Below, piece by piece: positions 44,066 through 52,625 of a DNA stretch of 64,000 nt. The stretch lies in contig NZ_JBBGAZ010000001.1 in assembly GCF_037478305.1 (NCBI RefSeq), forward strand, positions 310,001 to 374,000, given 5' to 3'. The notes beneath the pieces were generated by a model. It saw only the letters and a list, made by a program, of their open reading frames with translations. It was not told the origin of the DNA and searched no databases. The position numbers and the translations under genes were made by a program. Positions within the stretch are counted from its first letter, which is position 1, and every line of letters starts with the position of its first letter. The DNA is from Cognatishimia coralii. Lineage in GTDB: Bacteria; Pseudomonadota; Alphaproteobacteria; Rhodobacterales; Rhodobacteraceae.

Positions 44066-44120
44066 ATGGGTGAATAACATTGCGTGAGATATCAGTCAAC
44101 CATTAGGTGGAATGACTGAT
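44057..44120. promoter_or_regulatory. promoter and operator-like palindromes of the ArsR operon
   Basis: Minus-strand promoter TTGACT (44099-44094), 17-bp spacer, TATTCA (44076-44071). An 18-bp near-palindrome TTCAACCATATGGGTGAA (44057-44074) covers the -10 and start codon; a related sequence GTCAACCATTAGGTGGAA (44095-44112, 13 of 18 shared) covers the -35. Perfect 8-base arms ATCAGTCA / TGACTGAT (44091-44098, 44113-44120) also flank the second. Confidence 0.5.
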
Positions 44121-44145
44121 GGTGCGTATATGGGGAGGGGGAAAT

Positions 44146-44559
44146 GTGAGGGATTACAGGATGATCGGAGAGATTTGGGCGAGCTTTATGCGACTGCCGA
44201 TGTGGGTAAAACTCTGGATGGTGCTTTGGCTCGTTCCGGTGAACTTGGTGTCTTTAGGGTTCTGGGGGCAGGTGGATCCGGTGTCTGGCATCACTGTCGC
44301 GCTTTTGGCCAATCTAGGCATGGCGTTTAACCTGCCCATCATGATGCGCGACAGGGGGATGGGCAAAGCGATGGCCTTGCCGCATCTGGTGTTCTGGACG
44401 CCTTTAGTGATTTTGATCGCTGTGGGGCTTGCCTCAGACGGCGGTGCTTCGGGCTATCGAAGCTATCTTGCTATTCTCTTAGTGACCAACCTTGTGTCGC
44501 TGGCCTTTGACTACAAAGACGCATGGGCCTGGTGGCGCGGAGATCGCGGCATCGCATAA
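44146..44559 (+). CDS. hypothetical membrane protein
   Basis: About 137 residues from a GTG at 44146 (GGAGGGGG a few bases upstream); an ATG at 44161 is an alternative. Four hydrophobic segments: MWVKLWMVLWLVPVNLVSLGFW, ITVALLANLGMAFNLPI, LVFWTPLVILIAVGLA and SYLAILLVTNLVSLAFD. It ends AWAWWRGDR. No function recognised; the layout resembles small conserved roseobacter membrane proteins. Confidence 0.7.
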   Translation: MRDYRMIGEIWASFMRLPMWVKLWMVLWLVPVNLVSLGFWGQVDPVSGITVALLANLGMAFNLPIMMRDRGMGKAMALPHLVFWTPLVILIAVGLASDGGASGYRSYLAILLVTNLVSLAFDYKDAWAWWRGDRGIA

Positions 44560-44561
44560 AA

Positions 44562-44586
44562 AACCCGGCTCGGTGGCCGGGTTCTT
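44562..44586. terminator. bidirectional terminator between hypothetical gene and infC
   Basis: 8-bp stem AACCCGGC / GCCGGGTT (44562-44569 with 44576-44583) with a 6-base loop, then CTT on the plus strand and a T-rich run on the minus strand. Confidence 0.8.
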
Positions 44587-44606
44587 CGCATTCTATTTAA
44601 AGCCGT

Positions 44607-45152
44607 TTACTTCGGCAGAGGTCCAACCATCATGGTCATCTGACGGCCTTCCATCTTGGGCATGTTTTCGACTTTGCCCAATTCTTTGATGTCCTCGGCC
44701 ACGCGTTCCAGCAGTTCACGACCCAGGTTCTGGTGCGCCATTTCACGGCCACGGAACCGAAGCGTCACTTTGACCTTGTCGCCTTTTTCCAGGAACTTCA
44801 CCACGTTGCGCATTTTGACGTCATAGTCATGCGTGTCGGTGTTCGGGCGGAACTTCACTTCTTTGACCTGAATGACGGTCTGCTTCTTCCGCGCCTCGGA
44901 TTCACGCTTTTGCTGTTCGTATTTGAACTTACCATAGTCCATGATCTTGCAGACCGGCGGATTGGCGTTGGGCGAGATTTCAACGAGGTCGAGCTCGGCG
45001 TCAGCGGCCATTTGCATGGCTTTTGCAGGGTGCACCACCCCAACATTGTCACCATCTGCGCCAATCAGGCGGATTTCAGGGGCTCGGATTGCGTCGTTGA
45101 CTCTTGGGCCAGTGTCGCGCTGTGGAGGCGCATTGTGTGGTCTGCGGGCTAT
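44607..45152 (-). CDS. infC: translation initiation factor IF-3, with non-canonical AUA start
   Basis: 181 residues. IF-3 checks start-codon pairing and keeps 30S subunits apart from 50S. The N-domain (RVNDAIRAPEIRLIGADGDN) and C-domain (KEVKFRPNTDTHDYDVKMRN, VKVTLRFRGREMAHQNLG) are complete only if the frame is read from 45152. The first ATG/GTG-type codon, a GTG at 45038, would delete half the N-domain. Between the upstream in-frame TGA and IARRPHNAPP the best start is ATA at 45152, with AAGGA 8 bases before it. A rare start codon is known to allow autoregulation of infC in E. coli (AUU). Confidence 0.9.
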   Translation of the reverse strand: MARRPHNAPPQRDTGPRVNDAIRAPEIRLIGADGDNVGVVHPAKAMQMAADAELDLVEISPNANPPVCKIMDYGKFKYEQQKRESEARKKQTVIQVKEVKFRPNTDTHDYDVKMRNVVKFLEKGDKVKVTLRFRGREMAHQNLGRELLERVAEDIKELGKVENMPKMEGRQMTMMVGPLPK

Positions 45153-45346
45153 GGTTTTGATCCTTCAATGGTTAACCGATTTGAGGCCGTAAGCTATATG
45201 CGCAGGCAGGGTGTTTCAAGCGCCTAAATCGCAGTTGATGCGGTAAATTTCCAGAGTTTCCCCCTATTTCTTTGGCCCCAATGCGCGTCTTTTGAGAGCA
45301 ATCCAAGCGCTGCTTGCGCGCGGTGCAAGATAGGAAAGGATGTCTT

Positions 45347-45685
45347 ATGAAATATATTGTTGGAATTGGGGTCGCGGCTTTGGTCGTTGTTGCGGGCTAT
45401 CTTGCTCTTTCTACGCAGGAAGAGTCAGAGGAAACCATGACCATGCCAGTGACCACAACGGTGCAAGAAGCCGAGCCGGTGGTGACCGAAGAGGTTGAAG
45501 AGGTCGTAGAGACTGTAACCGAGCAAGCGCAAAGCGCTGTTGAAACCGTTCAAGAGCAAGCAGAAACCGTGGTTGAACAAGCCACGCAGGCTGCCAATGA
45601 AGCGGCGGACTCTGCTGAAGCCGCTGTAGAAGACGCCGTCGAAAATGCTGTCGGCAATGTGGTGAATAGCCTGTCTGGCAACTGA
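45347..45685 (+). CDS. small membrane-anchored Glu/Val/Ala-rich protein
   Basis: 112 residues from the ATG at 45347 (AGGAAAGG upstream). An N-terminal hydrophobic helix (YIVGIGVAALVVVAGYLAL) is followed by an acidic, helical repeat-like region of TVQEQAETVVEQATQAANEA type to the C-terminus, probably a coiled coil outside the membrane. No family recognised; composition makes similarity searches unreliable. Monocistronic with its own terminator. Confidence 0.7.
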   Translation: MKYIVGIGVAALVVVAGYLALSTQEESEETMTMPVTTTVQEAEPVVTEEVEEVVETVTEQAQSAVETVQEQAETVVEQATQAANEAADSAEAAVEDAVENAVGNVVNSLSGN

Positions 45686-45703
45686 CCCGAGGTGCCTCAA
45701 ACG

Positions 45704-45736
45704 AAAAAGGCCGCCCAGATTGAGGCGGCCTTTTTT
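45704..45736. terminator. strong bidirectional terminator
   Basis: Stem GGCCGCC / GGCGGCC (45709-45715 with 45724-45730) flanked by AAAAA and TTTTTT, serving both the coiled-coil gene and fpr. Confidence 0.92.
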
Positions 45737-45753
45737 GTAACGATCCTAACTGC

Positions 45754-46617
45754 TTAGTCGAGGAAGGCTTTTTCCACAACGTAATGCGCGGGCTTAGAAT
45801 TCGCACCTTCTTCAAGGCCGTAGGTGTTTTCAAACAGATCCTTGAGTTCCAGGTTGAACGCGAGGTTGCCGCAGATCATGGCGCGGTCGGTTTCGGGGTT
45901 CAGAGGCTCCACACCCAGATCCGCGAATGCCTCGCCCGATTTCATCAGGTCGGTGATGCGGCCCATTTTGGCGCTCTCTTCGCGGGTCGTGGTTGGGTAG
46001 TATTTGATCTTCTTCCAGAAACCCTCGCCGATCACTTCGTTCAGCAGCTCGTCGTCTTTGAGGCTTTCGATCAGCTCGCGGCCATAGGTCAACTCGCCTG
46101 CTTCGCGGCAGGTGTGCGTGATGATGACTTCGTCGAATTTCTCATAGGTTTCAGGCTCGCGCAGCAGGGATGCGAAAGGCGCGAAACCGGTGCCGGTGGC
46201 AAAGAACCAGATGCGTTTGCCCGGGATCAGCGCGTCATGCACGAGGGTGCCCACAGGTTTTGGACGCAGGATGATGTCGTCGCCCGGCTGAATATGCTGC
46301 AGCTTGGAGGTCAGAGGACCGTCCTGAACCTTGATCGAATAGAACTCCATCTCTTCGCCCCAGCTTGGGGAGGCGATGGAATAGGCGCGCAGCAGAGGTT
46401 TCTGCTTGCCGGTTTCAGGATGCGGGTCGCCCATCAGACCGATCATCACGAACTCACCAGAGCGGAAACGCAGGCTGGCCGGGCGCTCGACCTTGAAGGA
46501 AAACAGACGGTCGGTCCAATGTTTCACCTCAAGCACTTTTTGTGCGTCAGGCAGAACAGGTTTCTTTGGGGCCTCGGTGGCGGTCTCTTGGGTCACTGCG
46601 GTTTGCTCGTTCATCAT
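45754..46617 (-). CDS. fpr: ferredoxin--NADP+ reductase
   Basis: 287 residues. FAD-binding barrel with LLRAYSIASPSW (R-x-Y-S motif) and NADP domain with GTGFAPFASLLREPETYE; the C-terminus ends VVEKAFLD, with an acidic/hydrophobic tail as in bacterial subclass Fprs. It exchanges electrons between NADPH and ferredoxin or flavodoxin. Immediately upstream of the sulfite/APS reductase operon end, and could supply electrons for sulfite reduction. Confidence 0.94.
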   Translation of the reverse strand: MMNEQTAVTQETATEAPKKPVLPDAQKVLEVKHWTDRLFSFKVERPASLRFRSGEFVMIGLMGDPHPETGKQKPLLRAYSIASPSWGEEMEFYSIKVQDGPLTSKLQHIQPGDDIILRPKPVGTLVHDALIPGKRIWFFATGTGFAPFASLLREPETYEKFDEVIITHTCREAGELTYGRELIESLKDDELLNEVIGEGFWKKIKYYPTTTREESAKMGRITDLMKSGEAFADLGVEPLNPETDRAMICGNLAFNLELKDLFENTYGLEEGANSKPAHYVVEKAFLD

Positions 46618-46721
46618 AAAATAAGGGCGGTCTCGTCGCCCTTCCTCTATCAGGTCTGTGCGGTATGTGCAGCGGGAAAAGCGTCATAGCTGCTATGCAG
46701 AACGCAACTCCCGCTACGTTA

Positions 46722-47138
46722 TCAGTCAGCGGCTTTGGCGCGCAGACGGTTTTGGTAGCCGTGCTGTTCCCAATTGGCGCGGAAGAGCCACTGGTCTTCG
46801 GGTTGGCGTTGGGCGAGTTCGTCGGAAATTTCGACTTCGTCAAAGCCTGAGCGGCGCGCCATGGCATATTGATCAGCGATGACATGGCCTCGGGCGCGCA
46901 AACGGCCCTGAAAGCCCTTCAGCCGCAGCTGACGCGCGATGGTAAAGCCACGGCCATCAGCAGCGGATGGGAAATCCACGCGGATCACATCGGCCTTTAG
47001 GTGCGCGTCCAGATCGGACAGTTCAGCGTCCGAAGGCACGTCCAGTGCTGCCACGGAATTGGCCGCTTCGCCCAAGGCCACGAAAGCCACGTTCAGGTCA
47101 TCGGCCCCAAAGCCTTTGTCAGTAATTACAACACTCAT
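46722..47138 (-). CDS. DUF934 family protein of the sulfate assimilation operon
   Basis: 138 residues from the ATG at 47138, overlapping the cysH end by 4 bases. Features: LSDLDAHLKADVIRVDFPSAADGRGFTIARQLRLKGFQGRLRA and a terminal ISDELAQRQPEDQW. DUF934 genes regularly accompany cysI/cysH; the product is probably an accessory to sulfite reduction, without a proven activity. Confidence 0.88.
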   Translation of the reverse strand: MSVVITDKGFGADDLNVAFVALGEAANSVAALDVPSDAELSDLDAHLKADVIRVDFPSAADGRGFTIARQLRLKGFQGRLRARGHVIADQYAMARRSGFDEVEISDELAQRQPEDQWLFRANWEQHGYQNRLRAKAAD

Positions 47139-47917
47139 GCGTCTACTCCTGTGCGCACCATGAAGCCGTCTTGGCCAACATGGATGCCGCATTCGGTTTT
47201 TGCTTGCCCGCGCCAACGGCCCGAACGGGGATCTTCGCCTTCTTTGACTGGGCTTGTGCAAGGCGCACAGCCAATCGAAGGATATCCCCGCGCAATCATC
47301 GGGTGTTTGGGCAGGCGGTTTTCTTCCATATAGGCGCGCACGTCCTCAGGCGCCCAGTGAGCCAGCGGATTGACTTTGATCCGACCGGTGAAGTCTTCGA
47401 CCTCAAAGAACTCAAGCGCAGCGCGGGTGCCGGCCTGAAAACGTTTGCGGCCTGTGATCCAGCCATCATAATCACGCAACGCCTTTTGCAGCGGGCGCGT
47501 TTTGCGCAGGGCACAGCAGGCGTCTGTGTCGCGTTGATGCAGCGTGCGATAGGGATCTTCGGCCGCCAGCGTCTTTTCGCTTGCGGTGATGATCTTGAGG
47601 TTCGTCAGATGCAGACGCTCGGCCAGTTCCTGTTGATAGACCAGCGTCTCGGTGAACAGAAACTGCGTGTCCACAAAGAGCACCGGCACATTGCGATCCA
47701 CCATGGCCACAAGGTGCAAAAGCGCGACGCTTTCCGCCCCAAACGAGCTGACCATCGCTACATCGCCAGCGACCTTATCGCGTAAAGCCGCCTCAAGCAC
47801 CGCCGTTGCGGAATGGTGCTTGTAGCGCGCATTCAGCGCGTAGACCGTTTCCTGCAGCGGATCAGGTCCAGCCGCCGCGCCGAAACGCAGCGGGGTGATG
47901 TCGGAAGTCTGGTCCAT
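47135..47917 (-). CDS. cysH: adenylyl-sulfate (APS) reductase
   Basis: 260 residues. PP-loop-type reductase making sulfite from activated sulfate with thioredoxin. Two Cys pairs, CCALRKTRP and GCAPCT, bind a [4Fe-4S] cluster, the mark of APS rather than PAPS reductases, and TECGIH near the C-terminus carries the catalytic Cys. VSSFGAESVALLHL is the nucleotide loop. It starts 3 bases after the cysI stop and overlaps the DUF934 gene. Confidence 0.94.
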   Translation of the reverse strand: MDQTSDITPLRFGAAAGPDPLQETVYALNARYKHHSATAVLEAALRDKVAGDVAMVSSFGAESVALLHLVAMVDRNVPVLFVDTQFLFTETLVYQQELAERLHLTNLKIITASEKTLAAEDPYRTLHQRDTDACCALRKTRPLQKALRDYDGWITGRKRFQAGTRAALEFFEVEDFTGRIKVNPLAHWAPEDVRAYMEENRLPKHPMIARGYPSIGCAPCTSPVKEGEDPRSGRWRGQAKTECGIHVGQDGFMVRTGVDA

Positions 47918-47919
47918 TC

Positions 47920-49587
47920 TTATGCCGCAGCTTGCGCCTCTGGATAGATATAGGGTTTGAACACCGCCAGACCGAGGCGACGATAGGTTTCCAGGAAGGT
48001 CTCTTCCGGACCTTCGCGCAGCTCAAGATAGGCCATCACGATGCGCTCGACCGCAGGCACGATCTCGTCATAGGCAAAGCCCGGGCCTACACGACCGCCG
48101 ACTTCGGCAGTATTTGTCGCGTCGCCGCCCAGCGTGATCTGGTAGTTTTCAACGCCTGCGCGATCCAGACCAAGGATGCCGATGTGGCCCACGTGGTGGT
48201 GACCACAGGCGTTGATGCAGCCCGAGATCTTGATTTGCAGGTGACCGATGTCGTGCTCGAGCTTCAGCTCTTCAAAGCGCGAGGAAATACCCTGCGCCAC
48301 AGGAATCGAGCGCGCGGTTGCCAGCGCACAATAGTCCATGCCGGGGCAGGCGATGATATCCGAGATCAGGCCAATGTTTGCGGTTTGCAGATCATGCGCC
48401 TTCAGTTCTTCGTAAACCGCTGGCAGATCGGCCTTATGCACGTTTGGCAGGATCACGTTCTGCTCATGGGAAATGCGCAGCTCGTCATGGCCATACTTGC
48501 GTGCAATATCCGCCATTGCGCGCATTTGCGCGGCAGTCGCGTCACCCGGGGTCTCGCCGTGTTTCTTCAGCGAGATCGTCACGATCGCGTAATCCGCCTG
48601 CTTATGCGCGGTCAGGTTGGTGTCGGCCCAGCTGCGGAACATCGCGTCGTCACCATAGGCCGCGTCATAAGCGTCCGTTGGCACGTTGCGATAAGCAGGG
48701 GCCGCGAAATGGGTTTTGATTTCGTTGAAGAGTTCAACGTCAAAGCCCTGGAACGTCGGGCGGATCGCTTTGTAGCGTTCTTCCACGCGCTCGCGGATCT
48801 CTTCGATGCCATGCTCATGCACAGTGATCTTGATCCGCGCTTTGTATTTGTTGTCGCGGCGGCCCAAGAGGTTCCACACAGAGACAGTCGCCTCCAGATA
48901 GGACAGCAGATCGTCCTGGCTGACCCAGTCTTTCAGAACTTTGCCGATCATCGGCGTCCGGCCAAGGCCGCCACCGACGATAATCTGATAGCCCAGCTCG
49001 CCCGCGTCGTTGTTCACGAGGTAAACACCGATGTCATGCGCCTTCACGACCGCGCGGTCGTTTTCACGCGCGCCAGAGACGGCGATTTTGAACTTGCGGG
49101 GCAGGGCCTGGAATTCAGGGTGATCGGTGGACCACTGACGGATCAGTTCGGCCACGGGACGCGGATCGGCGATCTCATCGGCCGCAGAGCCTGCGAAATG
49201 GTCGGCCGTCACGTTGCGGATCGTATTGCCCGATGTCTGGATCGCATGCATGCTGACTTCGCCCAGAGCGTCCAGCATATCAGGAACGTCTTTCAGCTTT
49301 GGCCAGTTATACTGGATGTTCTGACGGGTAGTGAAGTGGCCGTAACCCTTGTCCCACTTTTCCGCCAGCAGCGCCAAAGTGTCCATCTGCGCGCCGTTCA
49401 GCGTGCCATAAGGGATCGCAACGCGCAGCATATAGGCGTGCAGCTGCAGATAGAGGCCGTTCATCAGACGCAGCGGACGGAATTCCTCTTCGGTCAGAGA
49501 GCCATCGATGCGGCGTTCCACCTGCGCGCGGAATTGTTTGTTACGCTCGGCCAGGAAAGCTTTGTCAAAGTCGTTATACTGATACAT
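47920..49587 (-). CDS. cysI: ferredoxin-type nitrite/sulfite reductase
   Basis: 555 residues. Siroheme [4Fe-4S] enzyme reducing sulfite to sulfide. Cluster cysteines are in CPGMDYC and GCINACGHHHVGHIGILG; siroheme-contact arginines are in GHFTTRQNIQYNW and HELRISHEQNVILPNV-type segments. The single-chain, ferredoxin-dependent layout fits co-location with fpr. In operon after the DUF2849 gene (3-base gap). Confidence 0.95.
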   Translation of the reverse strand: MYQYNDFDKAFLAERNKQFRAQVERRIDGSLTEEEFRPLRLMNGLYLQLHAYMLRVAIPYGTLNGAQMDTLALLAEKWDKGYGHFTTRQNIQYNWPKLKDVPDMLDALGEVSMHAIQTSGNTIRNVTADHFAGSAADEIADPRPVAELIRQWSTDHPEFQALPRKFKIAVSGARENDRAVVKAHDIGVYLVNNDAGELGYQIIVGGGLGRTPMIGKVLKDWVSQDDLLSYLEATVSVWNLLGRRDNKYKARIKITVHEHGIEEIRERVEERYKAIRPTFQGFDVELFNEIKTHFAAPAYRNVPTDAYDAAYGDDAMFRSWADTNLTAHKQADYAIVTISLKKHGETPGDATAAQMRAMADIARKYGHDELRISHEQNVILPNVHKADLPAVYEELKAHDLQTANIGLISDIIACPGMDYCALATARSIPVAQGISSRFEELKLEHDIGHLQIKISGCINACGHHHVGHIGILGLDRAGVENYQITLGGDATNTAEVGGRVGPGFAYDEIVPAVERIVMAYLELREGPEETFLETYRRLGLAVFKPYIYPEAQAAA

Positions 49588-49590
49588 CTC

Positions 49591-49893
49591 TTACGCCTCT
49601 GCCTGCTTGCCGTGGAAATAGTTCGACGGGCCTGTGCGGCGGAACTCTTCACGGAAATGGGTGGGTTCTGGACGACCGTCATCGCCCGCTTTGGCATCTG
49701 CCAGATAGGCTCCAACGGTAACGTCTTTTTGCTGTTGCGCTTCGATCAGGCGCAGATCGGCATCTGCTTCGTCCGTCAACAAAGCGGCCTCGGCCAGATT
49801 GCGCGTCCAAGCGCCGGCGTCTGTCATATAGATGACATCGCCTTCGAGCAGATGGTTGGCCGTGATGACCTTTGGGGTAAAGGCGCGTGGCAT
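49591..49893 (-). CDS. DUF2849 family protein
   Basis: 100 residues. Features: TPKVITANHLLEGDVIYMT and FREEFRRTGPSNYFHGKQ at the C-terminus. DUF2849 is a small family found almost only before alphaproteobacterial cysI; its role in sulfite reduction is unknown. It leads the operon DUF2849-cysI-cysH-DUF934, with no cysG beside it. Confidence 0.88.
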   Translation of the reverse strand: MPRAFTPKVITANHLLEGDVIYMTDAGAWTRNLAEAALLTDEADADLRLIEAQQQKDVTVGAYLADAKAGDDGRPEPTHFREEFRRTGPSNYFHGKQAEA

Positions 49894-50009
49894 AGTGAGC
49901 GAGCTCCTGAATACTTTTGATCGAGGCGGCGCGGTATTCCGATTTATTTCCCCTCACAAGAGGGCATTTGGAACGGTCGTCTCTTTTCGTGTTTACTTTG
50001 GCGCTAATA

Positions 50010-50024
50010 TAGGAAATATTCCCG
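50010..50024 (+). promoter_or_regulatory. Lrp-like site between cys operon and Lrp-family gene
   Basis: TAGGAAATATTCCCG fits 11 of 15 positions of the known Lrp consensus YAGHAWATTWTDCTR and contains the palindrome GGAAATATTCC. A related GGAAATA sequence, inverted, lies near 49937-49956. It sits in the 222-base divergent region. Confidence 0.35.
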
Positions 50025-50115
50025 TCCGATCGCTAGATGGCGATGCAAATAGAAATGTTCGTTCCGTTTGGCGAGGGGTTGGCGAACAGCGTTCCGGTTT
50101 GAAGGGGAAAATAGA

Positions 50116-50577
50116 ATGGCGTCTCGTATAGACGATATGGATCGGAAAATCCTTGATACCTTGCAAGAGGATGCCTCGCAGTCTTTGGACGAAATTGCCC
50201 GGCGTGTGGGGTCCTCTAAGACCCCGGTCTGGAACCGAATTCGCAAGCTGCGTGAGTCGGGGATCATCAAGCAAAACACGGTGATTCTGGATGCCGAGGC
50301 GCTTGGGTTTGAGGCCTGTTTCTTTGTTCTGATCCGCACGTCCGAGCATGAAGCAGCCTGGCAGGCGAAATTCCTGCAAGCCCTGCAGGATCGCCCCGAA
50401 GTTCAGGAAGCGCACCGTCTGGCAGGCGATATCGACTATATCCTGAAAGTGCGCGTCGCGAATGCGCGGGCCTATGACACTTTCTATCAGGCGCTGATTT
50501 CCGAGGTGCGTGTGCACAACGTAACCGCGCTTTTGTCGATGGAAGAGATCAAGTCGACCGCGCGTCTGCCGCTGTAA
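50116..50577 (+). CDS. Lrp/AsnC family transcriptional regulator
   Basis: 153 residues from the ATG at 50116 (GAAGGGG upstream). Winged helix (RKILDTLQEDASQSLDEIARRVGSSKTPVWNRIRKLRESGII) plus RAM/ligand domain (VQEAHRLAGDIDYILKVRVAN). It is divergent from the sulfate-assimilation operon, and by position it is the likely regulator of that operon, responding to an amino acid such as cysteine; this is inference. Confidence 0.9.
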   Translation: MASRIDDMDRKILDTLQEDASQSLDEIARRVGSSKTPVWNRIRKLRESGIIKQNTVILDAEALGFEACFFVLIRTSEHEAAWQAKFLQALQDRPEVQEAHRLAGDIDYILKVRVANARAYDTFYQALISEVRVHNVTALLSMEEIKSTARLPL

Positions 50578-50598
50578 CTCTTTAGTCCCTACGGTCTG

Positions 50599-51780
50599 TC
50601 ATCGTGTCACCACGAGCTGTTGCAGCCCATGGAAGTGATAGACGTTGGCGTATTCTGGTTGTTGCGTGAGCGCGAGGTTTGGGCAGCGTTCAAAGAGGAT
50701 CGGCAGGGCTATCCTTAGTTCCAGCCGCGCCAAAGGGGCTCCGACGCAAAAATGCAGCCCCGCGCCAAAGGCGGTATTGGTTTTGATCGGGCGGGACGGG
50801 TCGAATGTTTCGGGATTCTCCCAGACGGCAGGGTCTCTGTTGGCGGCACCCAGCAAGAGCGCGATCTGGTCGCCACGTTTGAAGGTCTGCCCTGCGACGT
50901 CGATGTCCTCATAGGCATAGCGCGTGAACATATGCAGGGGTGGATCAAAGCGGATGAGTTCTTCGACGGTGGCGTCTATTTTGTCCTCGGCAAGGAAGCC
51001 ATGATCTGTGCCATGCTCCAGCAAGCATTTGATCGCATTTCCAAAAGTATGAACCGTCGCCTCGTGTCCTGCGTTCAATAGCAGGATGCAGGTTGTGATG
51101 AGTTCGTCGGTCGACAGCTTCTCACCGTCCTCTTCGGCGGCGATCAATTCCGTCAGCAAATCATCCCCGGGCGTTGCGCGTTTTTCGTCCACATAGGAGC
51201 GGATGAATTCAGCAAACTCGGTTGAGGCTTGTGCGGCGGCCAATTCGGTTTCATGCGTGCGGCTGGCCATATACATCGACACCATCGCATTGGACCATTT
51301 CAGCAACTGATCCGCCATGGATTCAGGCACGCCCAGCAGGCGGCAAATGATCACCACGGGAATATGGGTTGCTAAAGCGGGCAAGAGATCAAACTCACCC
51401 TCAGGAAACTGATCGATCAGCTGATGCGTCAGCTCCGTGATATCAGGTGCCAACGTCTTGATACGCCGAGAGGTAAAGGCGCGCATCACCAGACCTCGAA
51501 GGCGGGTATGGCGCGGAGGCTCCAGTTCCAGCATCGAATGGGCTTCGATTTTGTAAAACGGGACCGTGTGGGCCGCGGGTTCTGTCGCCAGTTCCGTAGG
51601 GACTTCGCGTCCGAACCTGCGATCCTTAAGAACCGCACTCACCTCTGCATGAGAAAACGCCGCCATCATGTTGTATTCATTCCAGAAATGCAGAGCCGCT
51701 TGAGCGCGTTTCTCTGCATAAAACCCGTATGGGTTCTGGACGAAATCCGGCTCTGTCGGAGACTGGCTGTCGGCGGTCAT
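50599..51780 (-). CDS. cytochrome P450
   Basis: 393 residues, a soluble bacterial P450. I-helix oxygen motif LLNAGHEAT, K-helix EELIRFDPP (E-x2-R), and heme loop FGAGLHFCVGAPLARLE. The N-terminal PPRHTRLRGLVMRAFTSRRI segment is typical of CYP107-like class I enzymes, which need ferredoxin and reductase. Substrate unknown. It starts only 5 bases after the tpiA stop, so it is probably co-transcribed with a glycolytic gene, an odd pairing. Confidence 0.95.
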   Translation of the reverse strand: MTADSQSPTEPDFVQNPYGFYAEKRAQAALHFWNEYNMMAAFSHAEVSAVLKDRRFGREVPTELATEPAAHTVPFYKIEAHSMLELEPPRHTRLRGLVMRAFTSRRIKTLAPDITELTHQLIDQFPEGEFDLLPALATHIPVVIICRLLGVPESMADQLLKWSNAMVSMYMASRTHETELAAAQASTEFAEFIRSYVDEKRATPGDDLLTELIAAEEDGEKLSTDELITTCILLLNAGHEATVHTFGNAIKCLLEHGTDHGFLAEDKIDATVEELIRFDPPLHMFTRYAYEDIDVAGQTFKRGDQIALLLGAANRDPAVWENPETFDPSRPIKTNTAFGAGLHFCVGAPLARLELRIALPILFERCPNLALTQQPEYANVYHFHGLQQLVVTR

Positions 51781-51785
51781 AGGGA

Positions 51786-52523
51786 TCAGGCTGCGTCCAA
51801 AGCCGCAATGATCGCGGTGAAATCGCTGGCCTTGAGGCTTGCGCCGCCGACGAGCGCGCCGTCGACATTGGAGGTCGCAAAGATCTCGGTTGCATTGCTG
51901 GGTTTGACCGAGCCGCCATAGAGGACGCGCATGCCGGTGCCTTCAGTGCCAAAGCGGGTTTCCAGTTCTGCACGGATGAAATCATGCACTTCGGCGATTT
52001 GCTCGAGCGTTGGGATCTTGCCCGTGCCAATCGCCCAGATCGGCTCATAAGCGATGACGGTGTTCGCCGCCGTCGCCCCATCGGGCAAAGAGCCTGCGAG
52101 TTGAGTTTTGATCACGTCCAACGTCGTGCCGCCTTCGCGTTCCTCAAGGCTTTCACCAAGGCAGACCACCGCAACCAGGTCCGCACCCCAAGCCGCTTGG
52201 GTCTTGGCCGCCACGTCCGCGTCGCTTTCTCCATGATCGGCGCGGCGTTCGGAGTGGCCGAGGATCACATGGCTCGCACCCGCATCCTTGAGCATTTCGG
52301 CCGAGACATCGCCTGTGTGAGCACCGGAACTATTAGCATGGCAATCCTGCCCACCAATCGCAACCGAGCCAGCCTCAGCAACCGCGCGGGTGATCAAGGT
52401 TGCGGGAGGGCAGATCAAAACGTCAGTCTGCGTGGTCGCCACGGCGGCAATCCCGCCCAATTCACTCAGGCTCGCGCCCAGACCATTCATTTTCCAATTC
52501 CCGGCGGCCAGTTTGCGACGCAT
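51786..52523 (-). CDS. tpiA: triosephosphate isomerase
   Basis: 245 residues. Interconverts dihydroxyacetone phosphate and glyceraldehyde 3-phosphate. Catalytic His in VILGHSERR, Glu in AYEPIWAIGTGK, the Lys in AGNWKMNG, and the phosphate loop RVLYGGSVKPSN. Its stop is 5 bases before the P450 start. Confidence 0.97.
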   Translation of the reverse strand: MRRKLAAGNWKMNGLGASLSELGGIAAVATTQTDVLICPPATLITRAVAEAGSVAIGGQDCHANSSGAHTGDVSAEMLKDAGASHVILGHSERRADHGESDADVAAKTQAAWGADLVAVVCLGESLEEREGGTTLDVIKTQLAGSLPDGATAANTVIAYEPIWAIGTGKIPTLEQIAEVHDFIRAELETRFGTEGTGMRVLYGGSVKPSNATEIFATSNVDGALVGGASLKASDFTAIIAALDAA

Positions 52524-52625
52524 CTGCAGATCTCCTCAAAAGTCGTTGCGCGTGTTTTCAACCCTAGACCGGTGAGGGTCAAGGGTTGGCGCTAACGTAT
52601 TTTGCCAGAGCAGGAGAGAAGGGGG

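Noticed and set aside
47932..49920. 662-codon plus-strand open frame
   Set aside because: Antisense shadow of cysI and the DUF2849 gene; no motifs.
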